Source of the DNA: Sphingomonas hankookensis
GTDB lineage: Bacteria; Pseudomonadota; Alphaproteobacteria; Sphingomonadales; Sphingomonadaceae
Direction: 5' to 3'
Length of the DNA: 64,000 bases
Assembly (NCBI RefSeq): GCF_028551275.1
Contig: NZ_CP117025.1
Coordinates: 2,165,501-2,229,500 of the forward strand
Made by a program: the position numbers and the translations under genes. Shown piece after piece: positions 9,583 through 20,014 of the stretch. Within the stretch, counting starts at the first letter, position 1. The number at the start of each line of letters is the position of its first letter. The notes under the pieces are model-generated. The model was not told the DNA's origin and ran no database searches. It worked only from the letters and a program-made list of their open reading frames with translations.

Positions 9583-10079
9583 TCATCCTCGCTACCACCA
9601 AGTGCGGTACATAGCCTTGTGGCGGCCGGGAACAACGCTATCGATACGACGATCTGAAACAAAAGCACGGTATCGACCTGCGCCGACAGCCGGGTGGCAA
9701 AAGCTCGGCCGGCGACGAGGCAGAGGGCGATCGACCCGCCGGCGAGCAGCCAGTCCTGCCAGAAATCGCGGGTAACGAGACGGGTATCGACCAGATCGAG
9801 CATCAACGAGCAAAGCTGCCACAACAGCACCGCACTGCCCAGCGGCTGGCCGCTCACCAGGTCGTCGAACAGGCCGAGCGGTGCTGCCGCCCAGACGGGC
9901 AGCGCGCCCGGTCGAAGCAGCCGCCAGCCGAGGAACATCAACAGGCCGAAGGGCGGCAGGAACGGCACGGTGGCGACGACCGGCAACAGCGTGACGAGCG
10001 AACCGGCGAGGATGCTCGCGACCGCCTTGCGCGTGAGCACGCGTTCGGCGCGACCGTCGTCGGGGCCGAGCAGCTTCAT
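9579..10079 (-). CDS. mreD: Rod shape-determining protein MreD
   Basis: Small integral membrane protein of the elongasome, 166 aa with about five hydrophobic segments. The match is mainly by size, topology and the motif PLGLFDDLVSGQPLGS, which resembles the family's conserved G.LxDxxxGxPLG core. It overlaps mreC and mrdA by 4 bases each, which strongly supports the assignment. Confidence 0.92.
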   Translation of the reverse strand: MKLLGPDDGRAERVLTRKAVASILAGSLVTLLPVVATVPFLPPFGLLMFLGWRLLRPGALPVWAAAPLGLFDDLVSGQPLGSAVLLWQLCSLMLDLVDTRLVTRDFWQDWLLAGGSIALCLVAGRAFATRLSAQVDTVLLFQIVVSIALFPAATRLCTALGGSEDE

Positions 10080-10975
10080 TCGGCGGCGGGCGTCGGGGTC
10101 GGCGTGGCGCTAGGGGTCGGGCGGGGAACCGGTGCGGGCAGGAACGCGCGCTCGACCAGTGCGAAATCCAGCCCGTCGGGTTCGGCGAACACACGGGCGG
10201 GTGCCACATCGCGCTGGCTGCGCGAGACGCGGGCGACCGGCACGCCCGGCGGATAGATGCCGCCGGTGCCCGAGGTGACGAAGACATCGCCGGCGAGCAG
10301 CGGCGCGTTGACGACGCCGGCGGTGCGGACCTCGACCATGCCGTTGCCGACGCCGGCGACGATCGCCGACAGTCCGTCGCGCGTGCGACGCACCGGCACG
10401 ATGCTTTCGGGATCGATGATCAGCAGCACGCTGGCGGTGTTGGGGCTGGTTTCGACGATGCGCCCGATCAGGCCGTTGGGTCCGCGCACCGGCTGTCCGC
10501 GCATCACGCCCTGTCGCGACCCCGCGTTAAGCGTCGCGAAGCGGCGGGTGCTGCTGGCCGAACTGTTGACCAGACGGGCGGTAATCACCGGAGCGGCCGA
10601 CCGGTCGCGCAAGGCGAGGAGCGTGCGCAGCCGGGCGTTTTCGCGGTTCAGCAGCCGCGCCTGCATCAGGTAGCGGCGGGTCGCCTCCTCCCGCGCGCGC
10701 AGACGGCGGTTCTCCGACACCGCGCCGAAATAGTCGCCGATCCCTGCGGGCACCGATGCCACTCCGTCCCACACCCAGTCGGCGCCTGAGGAAATCGGGG
10801 TCGTCGCCTCCCGCATCGCCCCGCGCAGCGCGGAGAAGGCGCGGGGATCGATGATCGAGATCAGCAGCAGGACCGCCCCGACGAGCGCGCCGCTTGCCGC
10901 CAGCACGTACCCGGCGAACACCGTATATTGCGCCCGCCGCGAAAAGCCCGGACGGTGGTTGCGTGGCGGCGCCAT
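10076..10975 (-). CDS. mreC: Rod shape-determining protein MreC
   Basis: Bitopic periplasmic scaffold linking MreB to PBP2, 299 aa. One membrane helix (about 18-42) is followed by a coiled-coil stretch (about 75-115, rich in Arg/Glu/Leu) and the beta-rich MreC domain with RGPNGLIGRIVE and SGTGGIYPPGVPVARV. The C-terminus is a Pro/Thr tail. The ATG at 10975 is chosen over an in-frame TTG at 10984 because a G-rich ribosome site precedes it. It lies 17 bases after mreB. Confidence 0.95.
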   Translation of the reverse strand: MAPPRNHRPGFSRRAQYTVFAGYVLAASGALVGAVLLLISIIDPRAFSALRGAMREATTPISSGADWVWDGVASVPAGIGDYFGAVSENRRLRAREEATRRYLMQARLLNRENARLRTLLALRDRSAAPVITARLVNSSASSTRRFATLNAGSRQGVMRGQPVRGPNGLIGRIVETSPNTASVLLIIDPESIVPVRRTRDGLSAIVAGVGNGMVEVRTAGVVNAPLLAGDVFVTSGTGGIYPPGVPVARVSRSQRDVAPARVFAEPDGLDFALVERAFLPAPVPRPTPSATPTPTPAAE

Positions 10976-10992
10976 GCCCCCCAATCCCTATG

Positions 10993-12159
<1,167 letters not shown>

Positions 12160-12173
12160 CTAGAGCGACCCCC

Positions 12174-13949
12174 ATGTCAATACGCCGTCTGCCCGAGCAT
12201 CTAGTCAACCGCATCGCTGCGGGAGAAGTGGTGGAACGCCCCGCTTCCGCGCTGAAAGAACTGGTCGAGAACGCGATCGACGCCGGCGCCGGCCGCATCC
12301 TCGTCCGCCTGGCGGGCGGGGGCATCGATTTGATCGAGGTTAGCGACGATGGCTGCGGCATGGGGCCGGCCGACATGGCGCTCGCGTTGGAACGGCATGC
12401 GACCTCCAAGCTGCCCGACGACCGGATCGAAGCGGTCACGACGTTGGGTTTTCGCGGCGAAGCGTTGCCGTCGATTGCCAGTGTCGCGTGCCTGTCGATC
12501 GAGAGCCGCCCGGCCGGGGCGGAGGGGTGGCTGCGCACCGTCGACAATGGTGAGGTGGTCGAGGATCGCCCCGCCGCGGTCCCGCCGGGCACGCGCATTC
12601 GGGTCGAGGGGCTGTTCGCCCGCGTGCCGGCGCGGCGCAAGTTCCTGCGCTCGCCCCGGTCGGAATTCGCGGCCTGTGTCGATCAGGTGCGGCGACTGGC
12701 GATGGCGCGACCCGATATCGCTTTCACCCTCGAACATGACGGGCGCCGGATATTGGGCGTGCAGGCGGGCGAATCGCGGCCGGAACGCGTCGCGGCGCTG
12801 ACCGATCGCGCGCTGGCGATGAACTCGGTCGGGCTCGACTGGGAACGCGAAGGGATGCGGCTGGGCGGCGTCGCCGGGCTGCCGACCTTCCACCGGGGCG
12901 TCGCGGACCATCAATATCTGTTCGTCAATGGCAGGCCGGTGAAGGACCGCCTGCTGTCGGGCGCGGTGCGCGGTGCCTATGCCGAAATGCTGGCGCGGGA
13001 CCGGCATGCGGTGGTCGCGCTGTTCCTCGATGTCGATCCCGACCTTATCGACGTCAACGTCCATCCGGCCAAGACCGAGGTGCGCTTTCGCGATCCGGCG
13101 GCGGCGCGCGGGCTGATCGTCGGTGGCTTGCGGCGCGCACTCGACGAGGCGGGGTTTCGCGCGGTGCAGCGTCCCGCCGCCGATGCGATGGCGGCATGGA
13201 CGACCGAGCCGGTGGCGCCGGTGACGGCCCCGGCAATGCCGTTGCCGCCGCTTGCCGAGACGAGCGTGTCCCCGGGCTTCGCCTTTCACGACAAGCGTCC
13301 GACGTTCTTCGCGCCGCCGCCCCAGGCGCGCGCTGAGGTGGCCGTCGAGCCTCCGCCGGCCTCGACGGAATTTCCGCTGGGCGCGGCGCGCGGGCAGGTC
13401 GCGCGAAGCTATATCGTGGCGGAGGCCGAGGACGGGCTGGTGCTGGTCGACCAGCATGCCGCGCACGAACGGCTGGTGCTGGAGCGGATGCGGGCGGCAA
13501 TGGCGACGGGCGGCGTGGCACGGCAGGCGCTGCTGATCCCCGAAGTGGTCGAGCTGGACGAGATCGCGTGCGACGCGCTGGAGGACAAGGCGGAGGAACT
13601 CGCCGAATTCGGACTGGAGGTGGAACGGTTCGGCCCGCGCGCGATGCTGGTGCGTGCCGTGCCGGCGATGCTGGGGCAGGGCGACGTCATCGGCCTCGTC
13701 ACCGACCTTGCCGACGAAATCCGCGCGCATGATGCCGCGCTGTCGCTGAAAGAGCGGATCGACCATGTCGCGGCGACCATGGCGTGTCATGGATCGGTTC
13801 GCGCCGGGCGGGTGTTGTCGGTGGTCGAGATGAACGCCCTGCTGCGCGAGATGGAGGTCACGCCGCATTCGGGCCAGTGCAACCATGGTCGACCGACGTG
13901 GATCAAACTGGCGCATGGCGATATCGAGAAGCTGTTCGGACGGAAATAG
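12174..13949 (+). CDS. mutL: DNA mismatch repair protein MutL
   Basis: Mismatch-repair ATPase and coordinator, 591 aa. The N-terminal GHKL ATPase has ELVENAIDAGA, DDGCGM and TLGFRGEALPSI. The C-terminal half carries the endonuclease motif DQHAAHERLVLE, matching DQHA(x)2E(x)4E, plus the metal-site pieces ACHGS and QCNHGRPT. This MutL is therefore expected to nick DNA, as in bacteria lacking MutH. A Pro/Ala linker (about 340-430) separates the halves. The start ATG gives the usual N-terminus SIRRLPEHLVNRIAAGEVV. Confidence 0.97.
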   Translation: MSIRRLPEHLVNRIAAGEVVERPASALKELVENAIDAGAGRILVRLAGGGIDLIEVSDDGCGMGPADMALALERHATSKLPDDRIEAVTTLGFRGEALPSIASVACLSIESRPAGAEGWLRTVDNGEVVEDRPAAVPPGTRIRVEGLFARVPARRKFLRSPRSEFAACVDQVRRLAMARPDIAFTLEHDGRRILGVQAGESRPERVAALTDRALAMNSVGLDWEREGMRLGGVAGLPTFHRGVADHQYLFVNGRPVKDRLLSGAVRGAYAEMLARDRHAVVALFLDVDPDLIDVNVHPAKTEVRFRDPAAARGLIVGGLRRALDEAGFRAVQRPAADAMAAWTTEPVAPVTAPAMPLPPLAETSVSPGFAFHDKRPTFFAPPPQARAEVAVEPPPASTEFPLGAARGQVARSYIVAEAEDGLVLVDQHAAHERLVLERMRAAMATGGVARQALLIPEVVELDEIACDALEDKAEELAEFGLEVERFGPRAMLVRAVPAMLGQGDVIGLVTDLADEIRAHDAALSLKERIDHVAATMACHGSVRAGRVLSVVEMNALLREMEVTPHSGQCNHGRPTWIKLAHGDIEKLFGRK

Positions 13950-13960
13950 GAAGTAGCGCC

Positions 13961-16138
13961 ATGAAGTTCACCGAAGCCGCCGGCGCCAACCCGACCGATG
14001 CGATGCGGGTGCTGGGACGGCCGACCGATCGGATCGAAGGGCCGTTGAAGGTCAGCGGACGGGCAACCTATGCCGCCGAGTTCGCGGTGGCGGGGCAGGT
14101 CTATGGCGTGGTCGTCGGCACGACGATCGCGACCGGGCGAATCGTGTCGATCGACGCGGCGGACGCCTTGGCAGCGCCGGGCGTGCTGGCGGTGGTGACA
14201 CACGAGAATGCCGGGCCGCTGGGTATCGGCGAGGATCACAAGGTGCCGATGCTTGCCGGGCCGCAGGTCGATCAACTCGGCCAGGCGGTGGCTTTGGTAG
14301 TGGCCGAAAGTTTCGAGGCGGCACGCGCGGCTTCGAAGCTGGTACAGGTCGACTATTCGGCGGCGGACGGTGCCTTCGATCTGGCGGACGCGGCCGCGCG
14401 CGGGGCGGACAAGCCGTTCCGGTCGAACGGACATGGCGATTTCGACCGTGCCTTTGCCGATGCGCCGGTGCAGGTCGATGCGACCTACACCACGCCCGAT
14501 CATGCCCACGCGATGATGGAGCCTTACGCGTCGATCGCGGCGTGGGAGGGTGACGCGCTGACGCTGTGGACCGCGAACCAGATGGTCGACTGGGCGGCAC
14601 GCGACATGGCGAAAATATTGAAGATGCCGAAGGACAAGGTGCGGATCGTCGCGCATCATGTCGGTGGCGGCTTCGGCGGTAAGCTGTGGGTCCGTGCCGA
14701 TGCGGTGTTGGCTGCCGTCGCCGCGCGGCAGGTTGGGCGGCCGGTCAAGGTTGTGCTGTCCCGGCCACAAATGTTCAACAACACCACGCACCGGTCGTCG
14801 ACGATCCAGCGACTATGGCTGGGCGCGGCGGCAGACGGGCGGTTGCAGGCGATCGCGCATGAAAGCTGGTCGGGCGATCTGCCCGGCGGCAGTCCGGAGG
14901 GTGCCGGCGCGCAGACGCGGCAGCTCTATGCCGCGCCGAATCGTCGGGTGGTCGAATGGCTCGCCGAGCTGAACCTGCCCGAATCCAGCGCGATGCGGGC
15001 GCCGGGCGAGGCTGTCGGGATGATGGCGATCGAAGCGGCGATGGACGAGCTTGCCGAAAAGCTGGCGATCGACCCGGTCGAACTGCGCGTGCTGAACGAT
15101 ACGCAGGTCGACCCGGAAAAGCCCGAGCGCCGCTTTTCGCACCGCGATCTGATCGGGTGCCTGCGCGAGGGGGCAGAGCGTTTCGGATGGCGCGAGCGTA
15201 ATCCGGTTCCGGGCCGGCGACGTGAGGGGCGCTGGCTGGTGGGCGTGGGCATGGCGGCGGCGTATCGCGGCAACATGGTGTTGAAGTCGGCGGCGCGGGT
15301 CGGGATTGCCGGCGATGGCCGGGTGACGGTCACGACCGACATGACCGATATCGGCACCGGCAGCTATACGATCCTGGCGCAGACCGCCGCCGAGATGCTG
15401 GGCGTCGAGCTGGATCAGGTGACGGTCCGGCTGGGCGAATCGAGCTTCCCGGTGTCCGCGGGGTCGGGGGGGCAGTTTGGTGCGAACAGCTCGACGGCGG
15501 GGGTCTACGCCGCCTGCGTGGGGCTACGCGACCGGATCGCCGAGGCGGTCGGGTTCCACCCCGCGACGGCGCGCTTCGCCGAGGGCCGGGTGTGGTCGGG
15601 CAACCAGTCGGTCGCGCTGGGCGAGGCGGCGGGCGGTGCGGGAATCGAGGTTGAGGACCGGATCGAGTTCGGCGACCTGACGAAGAAGTTCGTGCAGGCG
15701 ACCTTCGGCGCGCATTTCGTCGAGGTCGGCGTCGACGCCGATACCGCGGAGGTTCGCGTCCGCCGGATGCTGGGCGTTTTTGCCGCCGGACGCATACTGA
15801 ACCCGAAGGCAGCACGCAGCCAGATATTGGGCGCGATGACGATGGGCGTGGGCGCGGCGTTGACCGAGGAACTGGTCGTCGATCCGCGGCTGGGCGGGTT
15901 CATCAATCACGACCTCGCCGAATATCATGTCCCGACCCATGCCGATATTCCGCATCAGGAAGTCGTGTTCCTTGACGAGACAGACCCTTATTCGTCGCCG
16001 ATGAAGGCGAAGGGCGCGGGCGAGCTGGGCATTTGCGGCGTCGGCGCGGCGGTCGCGAACGCGGTGTACAATGCCTGTGGGGTGAGGGTTCGGGAGTATC
16101 CGATTACCGTCGACAAGGTGTTGGTGGGGTTGGAGTAA
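13961..16138 (+). CDS. Xanthine dehydrogenase-family molybdopterin-binding subunit (orphan)
   Basis: Large molybdenum-cofactor subunit of an aldehyde/xanthine oxidoreductase, 725 aa, similar in length to PaoC/YagR-type subunits. Visible signatures are VGRPTDRIEG-type N-terminus, the cofactor-binding glycine cluster HVGGGFGGKLW and the C-terminal GAGELGICG with the presumed catalytic Glu. It starts 11 bases after mutL with ribosome site GGAAG. The 2Fe-2S and FAD subunits that normally accompany it are not adjacent: the next gene is DAHP synthase on the other strand. Electron partners must be elsewhere, or the protein is a remnant. The substrate is unknown. Confidence 0.88.
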   Translation: MKFTEAAGANPTDAMRVLGRPTDRIEGPLKVSGRATYAAEFAVAGQVYGVVVGTTIATGRIVSIDAADALAAPGVLAVVTHENAGPLGIGEDHKVPMLAGPQVDQLGQAVALVVAESFEAARAASKLVQVDYSAADGAFDLADAAARGADKPFRSNGHGDFDRAFADAPVQVDATYTTPDHAHAMMEPYASIAAWEGDALTLWTANQMVDWAARDMAKILKMPKDKVRIVAHHVGGGFGGKLWVRADAVLAAVAARQVGRPVKVVLSRPQMFNNTTHRSSTIQRLWLGAAADGRLQAIAHESWSGDLPGGSPEGAGAQTRQLYAAPNRRVVEWLAELNLPESSAMRAPGEAVGMMAIEAAMDELAEKLAIDPVELRVLNDTQVDPEKPERRFSHRDLIGCLREGAERFGWRERNPVPGRRREGRWLVGVGMAAAYRGNMVLKSAARVGIAGDGRVTVTTDMTDIGTGSYTILAQTAAEMLGVELDQVTVRLGESSFPVSAGSGGQFGANSSTAGVYAACVGLRDRIAEAVGFHPATARFAEGRVWSGNQSVALGEAAGGAGIEVEDRIEFGDLTKKFVQATFGAHFVEVGVDADTAEVRVRRMLGVFAAGRILNPKAARSQILGAMTMGVGAALTEELVVDPRLGGFINHDLAEYHVPTHADIPHQEVVFLDETDPYSSPMKAKGAGELGICGVGAAVANAVYNACGVRVREYPITVDKVLVGLE

Positions 16139-16148
16139 ATCTATTGTC

Positions 16149-16244
16149 CGTCATTCCCGCGAAGGCGGGAATCCATACGCGCCAGCAGTTCGTTCTAAGC
16201 CGAAACGGTAGCGGCAATGGATTCCCGCCTTCGCGGGAATGACG
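16149..16244. repeat. REP-like paired palindrome
   Basis: Two inward-facing copies of a 28-base unit (16149-16176 and 16217-16244). Each unit is itself a hairpin (ATTCCCGC-GAAG-GCGGGAAT). It lies between the convergent molybdopterin-subunit gene and DAHP synthase gene, so it may also act as a terminator. Related copies are at 29705, 29826 and 54699. Confidence 0.75.
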
Positions 16245-16304
16245 AAGGAGAGGCCGAAACCGGTCGCTCTCGTCAGCCTGAAACAGGCCGGGATGACGGT
16301 GGGG

Positions 16305-17678
16305 TTACGCCGCTACCTTGCGGCGCTCCGCCATCTCGTCGTTGAGCATCTCGGCCAGCAGAAATGCCAGTTCGAGGCTCTGCCCGGCGTTGAGGCGCGG
16401 GTCGCAGTGGGTGTGATAGCGATCGGCCAGCGCCTGTTCGGTGACCGCGATCGCGCCGCCGGTGCATTCGGTGACGTTCTGCCCGGTCATTTCGGCATGG
16501 ATGCCGCCGGCATGGCTGCCTTCCGCACGGTGCACGGCAAAGAAGCCGCGCACTTCGGCAAGGATGCGGTCGAACGGCCGCGTCTTGTAGCCGGTCGTCG
16601 CCTTCACCGTGTTGCCGTGCATCGGGTCGCACGACCACACGACCTTGTGCCCTTCGCGCTGCACCGCGCGGACCAGCTTGGGCAGTCCGGCTTCGATCTT
16701 GTCGTGACCATAGCGCGTAATCAACGTCATCCGTCCGGCGATGCGGTTCGGGTTGAGCGTGTCGAGCATGCGCAGCAGCGCGTCCGGCTCGAGCGTCGGG
16801 CCGCACTTGATGCCGATCGGATTGCCGATGCCGCGCAGGAATTCGACATGCGCCGATCCGTCGAAGCGGGTGCGGTCGCCGATCCACAGGAAATGCGCCG
16901 AGGTGTCGTACCAGTCGCCGGTCAGTGAATCCTGCCGGGTCAGCGCCTGCTCGTAGGGCAGCAGCAGCGCTTCGTGGCTGGTGTAGAAGCTGGTCGCCTT
17001 CAGCTGCGGCACGCTGTCGGCATCGATGCCGCATGCCGCCATGAAGTCGAGCGCCTCGCCGATACGGTCGGCGACATCGGCATATTTCTTGGCCCAAGGC
17101 GACCGGCCCATGAAGTCATGGGTCCAGCGATGCACCTGATGCAGGTTCGCATAGCCGCCGGTCGCGAAGGCGCGCAGCAGGTTGAGCGTCGCCGCCGCCT
17201 GCGAATAGGCGCGGATCATCCGTTGCGGATCGGGCACGCGGCCTTCGGCGGTGAAGGCGATGTCGTTGATATTGTCGCCGCGATAGCTGGGCAGTTCGAC
17301 GCCATCGACCGTTTCGGTATCGGCCGAGCGCGGCTTGGCGAACTGTCCAGCCATGCGCCCGACCTTCACCGTCGGCAGCTTCGACGCGAAGGTCAGCACC
17401 ACCGCCATCTGGAGGATGACGCGGAAGGTGTCGCGGATGTAATTCGGATGGAATTCGGCAAAGCTCTCGGCGCAATCGCCACCCTGCAGCAGGAACGCCT
17501 TCCCCTCCGCCACCTGCGCCAGTTCGGCGGTCAGGTTGCGCGCTTCGCCGGCAAAGACGAGCGGCGGATAGCTGGCGAGCTGCGCGGTCGCGGCATCGAG
17601 CGCCTGTGCGTCGGGATAGGTCGGGAGCTGGCGCGCTTCGGCGGATTTCCAGCTGTCGGGGGCCCAGATTGCGGCCAT
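16305..17678 (-). CDS. Class II 3-deoxy-7-phosphoheptulonate (DAHP) synthase
   Basis: First step of the shikimate pathway: condenses phosphoenolpyruvate and erythrose 4-phosphate. 457 aa, the size of the plant-type (class II) family, with [39 protein letters not shown] and WSCDPMHGN visible. The start at ATG 17678 has GGAA six bases ahead; an in-frame ATG at 17690 is possible but less well placed. It is a stand-alone gene. Confidence 0.95.
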   Translation of the reverse strand: MAAIWAPDSWKSAEARQLPTYPDAQALDAATAQLASYPPLVFAGEARNLTAELAQVAEGKAFLLQGGDCAESFAEFHPNYIRDTFRVILQMAVVLTFASKLPTVKVGRMAGQFAKPRSADTETVDGVELPSYRGDNINDIAFTAEGRVPDPQRMIRAYSQAAATLNLLRAFATGGYANLHQVHRWTHDFMGRSPWAKKYADVADRIGEALDFMAACGIDADSVPQLKATSFYTSHEALLLPYEQALTRQDSLTGDWYDTSAHFLWIGDRTRFDGSAHVEFLRGIGNPIGIKCGPTLEPDALLRMLDTLNPNRIAGRMTLITRYGHDKIEAGLPKLVRAVQREGHKVVWSCDPMHGNTVKATTGYKTRPFDRILAEVRGFFAVHRAEGSHAGGIHAEMTGQNVTECTGGAIAVTEQALADRYHTHCDPRLNAGQSLELAFLLAEMLNDEMAERRKVAA

Positions 17679-17776
17679 GTCACATTCCATCCAAGTCGGT
17701 TCGGGCAATTCCCATGCGCGAAACGGACCGTTCGCGCAATGAAGGAAAGGTTCATCGCCCCGATCGACCGCTTCGA

Positions 17777-18217
17777 TCAGCCATAGCGATGCTGGAATTC
17801 CTCATGGTCCATGACGAGGTAGCGGATCGCGTCGATCAGCGCCCACGGCCCGGTGACGAAAAGCCCGACCAGCGTGCAGCTGAGCAGCAGCATGACGATG
17901 CCCGACCCCGTGCGACCGAGATAGAAGCGGTGGACGCCGAGCGTGCCGAGGAAGAAGGCGAACAGCACGGCCGCGACCTTGTCCTTGCGCGGACGCCGGC
18001 GGGCCGGATCGGGGGCGGGGCGCGGCGCGACGGTGCCCGGCACATGGTAGATGCGCAGCGCGCGACCGTTCGAGACCTCGAAATCCACCTGCGCGCCGAC
18101 TGCCGGGCCGATCCGGTCGGACCAGTCGTCGGGTTCGAACCAGTAACGCTGTCCATCGTCGCCGGCGATACGCCCTTCGCGTCCGTTCCGATCAACGCCC
18201 AGCACCTGTCCCCGCAT
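17777..18217 (-). CDS. TM2 domain-containing membrane protein
   Basis: 146 aa. The N-terminal half (about 1-60) looks like a small beta-rich domain ([18 protein letters not shown]), followed by a Pro/Arg linker. Two C-terminal hydrophobic helices have the TM2 pattern: [14 protein letters not shown], then a second helix and [12 protein letters not shown]. The start at 18217 has GGGGGT four bases ahead and is preferred to the longer reading. The function of TM2 proteins is poorly known. Confidence 0.8.
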   Translation of the reverse strand: MRGQVLGVDRNGREGRIAGDDGQRYWFEPDDWSDRIGPAVGAQVDFEVSNGRALRIYHVPGTVAPRPAPDPARRRPRKDKVAAVLFAFFLGTLGVHRFYLGRTGSGIVMLLLSCTLVGLFVTGPWALIDAIRYLVMDHEEFQHRYG

Positions 18218-18354
18218 ATCGACCCCCGATGATTCGCGGGCAGGGGTATGAAGGCGAAGCGGGGCCGGGAGCAAGGGGTTAGGGCAGGTTGGTGAACCTC
18301 CGGCCGATATATGATCCGGGCGCGCGTCCTACCGCCCGTCGAGGAAGAAGCGTT

Positions 18355-18375
18355 ACCCCGGCTCAAGGCCGGGGT
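18355..18375. repeat. Small intergenic palindrome, possible cysS terminator
   Basis: Perfect 8-bp hairpin ACCCCGGC-TCAAG-GCCGGGGT, 10 bases after the cysS stop and before the TM2 gene. It resembles the palindrome at 5979-5999. There is no T-run. Confidence 0.5.
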
Positions 18376-18384
18376 GAGGGGCGG

Positions 18385-19824
18385 CTAGGTCAGCGTCGGG
18401 CGCCAATCCCAGCCGAGCGGGTCGCCGTCCATGACCTCGACCCCCGCCGCCATCAGTTCGTCGCGGATCGCGTCGCTCGCGGCGAAATCCTTGGCAGCAC
18501 GGGCTTCCTTGCGGTCGGCCAGCCGCGACTCGATCGTCGCAGCGTCGATCGTAGCATCGGCCGGGCGGACGCGCAGGTCGGCGCGGTCGAGGGTGGCGAG
18601 GCTGAGCCCGAGCACCGCGTCGAAGTCGGCGAGCGCGGCGAGGCGGTCGGCGGGCGTCAGCTTCTTGTCGGCGAGCAGTTCGTCAAGCACCGGCAGGGCG
18701 CGCGGCGTGTTGAGGTCGTCGGACACAGCCGCATCGAGCCGCTCGCGATAGGCCGCCGCCTTGGCCGCATCGCCGTCGCCGCTCGCACGGCTGCGCAGCG
18801 CTGCGACGGTCATCACCAGTCGCTTCAGCCGGGTCAGCGCCGCCAGCAGATTGTCAGGCGAAAATTCCAGTTCCGAGCGATACTGCGCCGACAGGCACAT
18901 CAGCCGGTAGGCGAGCGGATGCACGCCGCCGTCGATCAGCGTCTGGAGCGTGGTGAAGTCGCCCTTCGACTTCGACATCTTGCCCGATCGTTCGACGAGG
19001 AAGTTGTTGTGCATCCAGAACGCCGCACCACTGTCGGCGCAGCCGCAATAGGCCTGGTTCTGGGCGATCTCGTTCGGATGGTGGATCTCGCGGTGGTCGA
19101 TGCCGCCGGTGTGGATGTCGAACGGCGCGCCGAGATATCTGATGCTCATGACCGAGCATTCGAGGTGCCAGCCGGGCGCACCCTTCCCCCACGGCGAATT
19201 CCATTCCATCTGGCGGCTCTCGCTCGCCGGAGTCTTGCGCCAGATCGCGAAATCCTGTGGATGGCGCTTGCCGGCGACGGGATCGATGCGGCCTTCGCCG
19301 GCATCGTCCTGCCCGCCGGCGAGTGCGCCGTAATGGGGAACGGTGGTGCTGTCGAAATAGAGCCCGCTGTCGATCTCGTAGCAATGCTCCGGCGCGATCC
19401 GTTCGGCGAAGGCGATCATCTCCGCGATATGGTCGGTCGCGACCGACCAGCGGGTGGGATCGTCGATGTTGAGGTCGCGCAGATTGCGCTTGAATGCCTG
19501 CGTATAATGGGCGGCGATGTCCCAGATCGACTGGGCGCGGGCCTTGGCCGCCGCTTCCATCTTGTCATCGCCGGCATCGGAGTCGGACGTCAGATGGCCG
19601 ACATCGGTGATGTTGATGACATGGGTGAGCGGATAGCCCTTCCATCGCAGCACGCGGCTGAGCGTGTCGGTGAACACATAGGCGCGCAGATTGCCGATAT
19701 GGGCATAGTTGTAGACCGTCGGGCCGCACGAATAGACGCGGACGCCCTTTGCCGGGTCGAGCGGTTCGAAACGCTGCGTACTGCGCGTCAGCGAATTGTG
19801 GAGCGTGAGCGGGGCACCGTGCAT
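18385..19824 (-). CDS. cysS: Cysteinyl-tRNA synthetase
   Basis: Class I synthetase charging tRNA-Cys, 479 aa. HIGH motif as HIGN (residues 42-45) after SCGPTVY with the zinc-binding Cys33; KMSKS at 282-286; WHLECSVMS and HTGGIDHREIHHPNE hold further zinc ligands. The open frame continues far upstream, but the ATG at 19824 gives the conserved N-terminus (HGAPLTLHNSLTR). Its tRNA gene is at 23895 in this window. Confidence 0.97.
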   Translation of the reverse strand: MHGAPLTLHNSLTRSTQRFEPLDPAKGVRVYSCGPTVYNYAHIGNLRAYVFTDTLSRVLRWKGYPLTHVINITDVGHLTSDSDAGDDKMEAAAKARAQSIWDIAAHYTQAFKRNLRDLNIDDPTRWSVATDHIAEMIAFAERIAPEHCYEIDSGLYFDSTTVPHYGALAGGQDDAGEGRIDPVAGKRHPQDFAIWRKTPASESRQMEWNSPWGKGAPGWHLECSVMSIRYLGAPFDIHTGGIDHREIHHPNEIAQNQAYCGCADSGAAFWMHNNFLVERSGKMSKSKGDFTTLQTLIDGGVHPLAYRLMCLSAQYRSELEFSPDNLLAALTRLKRLVMTVAALRSRASGDGDAAKAAAYRERLDAAVSDDLNTPRALPVLDELLADKKLTPADRLAALADFDAVLGLSLATLDRADLRVRPADATIDAATIESRLADRKEARAAKDFAASDAIRDELMAAGVEVMDGDPLGWDWRPTLT

Positions 19825-19896
19825 GGCGCGGCGTGTAGCGCGATGCGGCCCGTCTGCAAATCCGGGCTGTTCGCGGCGAAAAGCGCGGTCGGCCAT

Positions 19897-19921
19897 GGAA
19901 CAGCGGGTGAACCCGTAGGTT
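19897..19921 (+). promoter_or_regulatory. Candidate EcfG (general stress) promoter
   Basis: GGAAC at 19897-19901, then 17 bases, then GTT at 19919-19921. The known alphaproteobacterial EcfG promoter is GGAAC-N16/17-CGTT; here the base before GTT is G. It lies about 95 bases ahead of the SRPBCC gene and inside the region between that gene and cysS. Assignment is inference. Confidence 0.4.
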
Positions 19922-19930
19922 GGGGCTACT

Positions 19931-19952
19931 TCGAACATAAAATAATGTTCGA
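19931..19952. promoter_or_regulatory. Perfect AT-centred inverted repeat, operator candidate
   Basis: TCGAACAT-AAAATA-ATGTTCGA, 8-bp perfect arms, in the gap between divergent cysS and SRPBCC genes. It falls close to the expected start site of the candidate EcfG promoter, so it could be an operator or a 5' leader hairpin. The binding protein is unknown. Confidence 0.45.
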
Positions 19953-20014
19953 TCAATAGCTTATCATGGATCAACCAGTCGGGCCACTGGCCCGGCGGAC
20001 GGGAGAGCATCGCC

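Noticed and set aside
12201..13916. Long minus-strand open frame (571 codons) inside mutL
   Set aside because: Shadow of mutL: low-complexity Arg/His/Gln-rich translation with no family motif, typical of antisense frames in GC-rich DNA.
19931..19952. LexA (SOS) box
   Set aside because: Alphaproteobacterial LexA uses a direct repeat GTTC-N7-GTTC; this site is an inverted repeat with a 6-base centre.
18289..19959. Plus-strand 556-codon open frame across cysS
   Set aside because: Antisense shadow of cysS; no recognisable motif, whereas cysS has HIGH and KMSKS.
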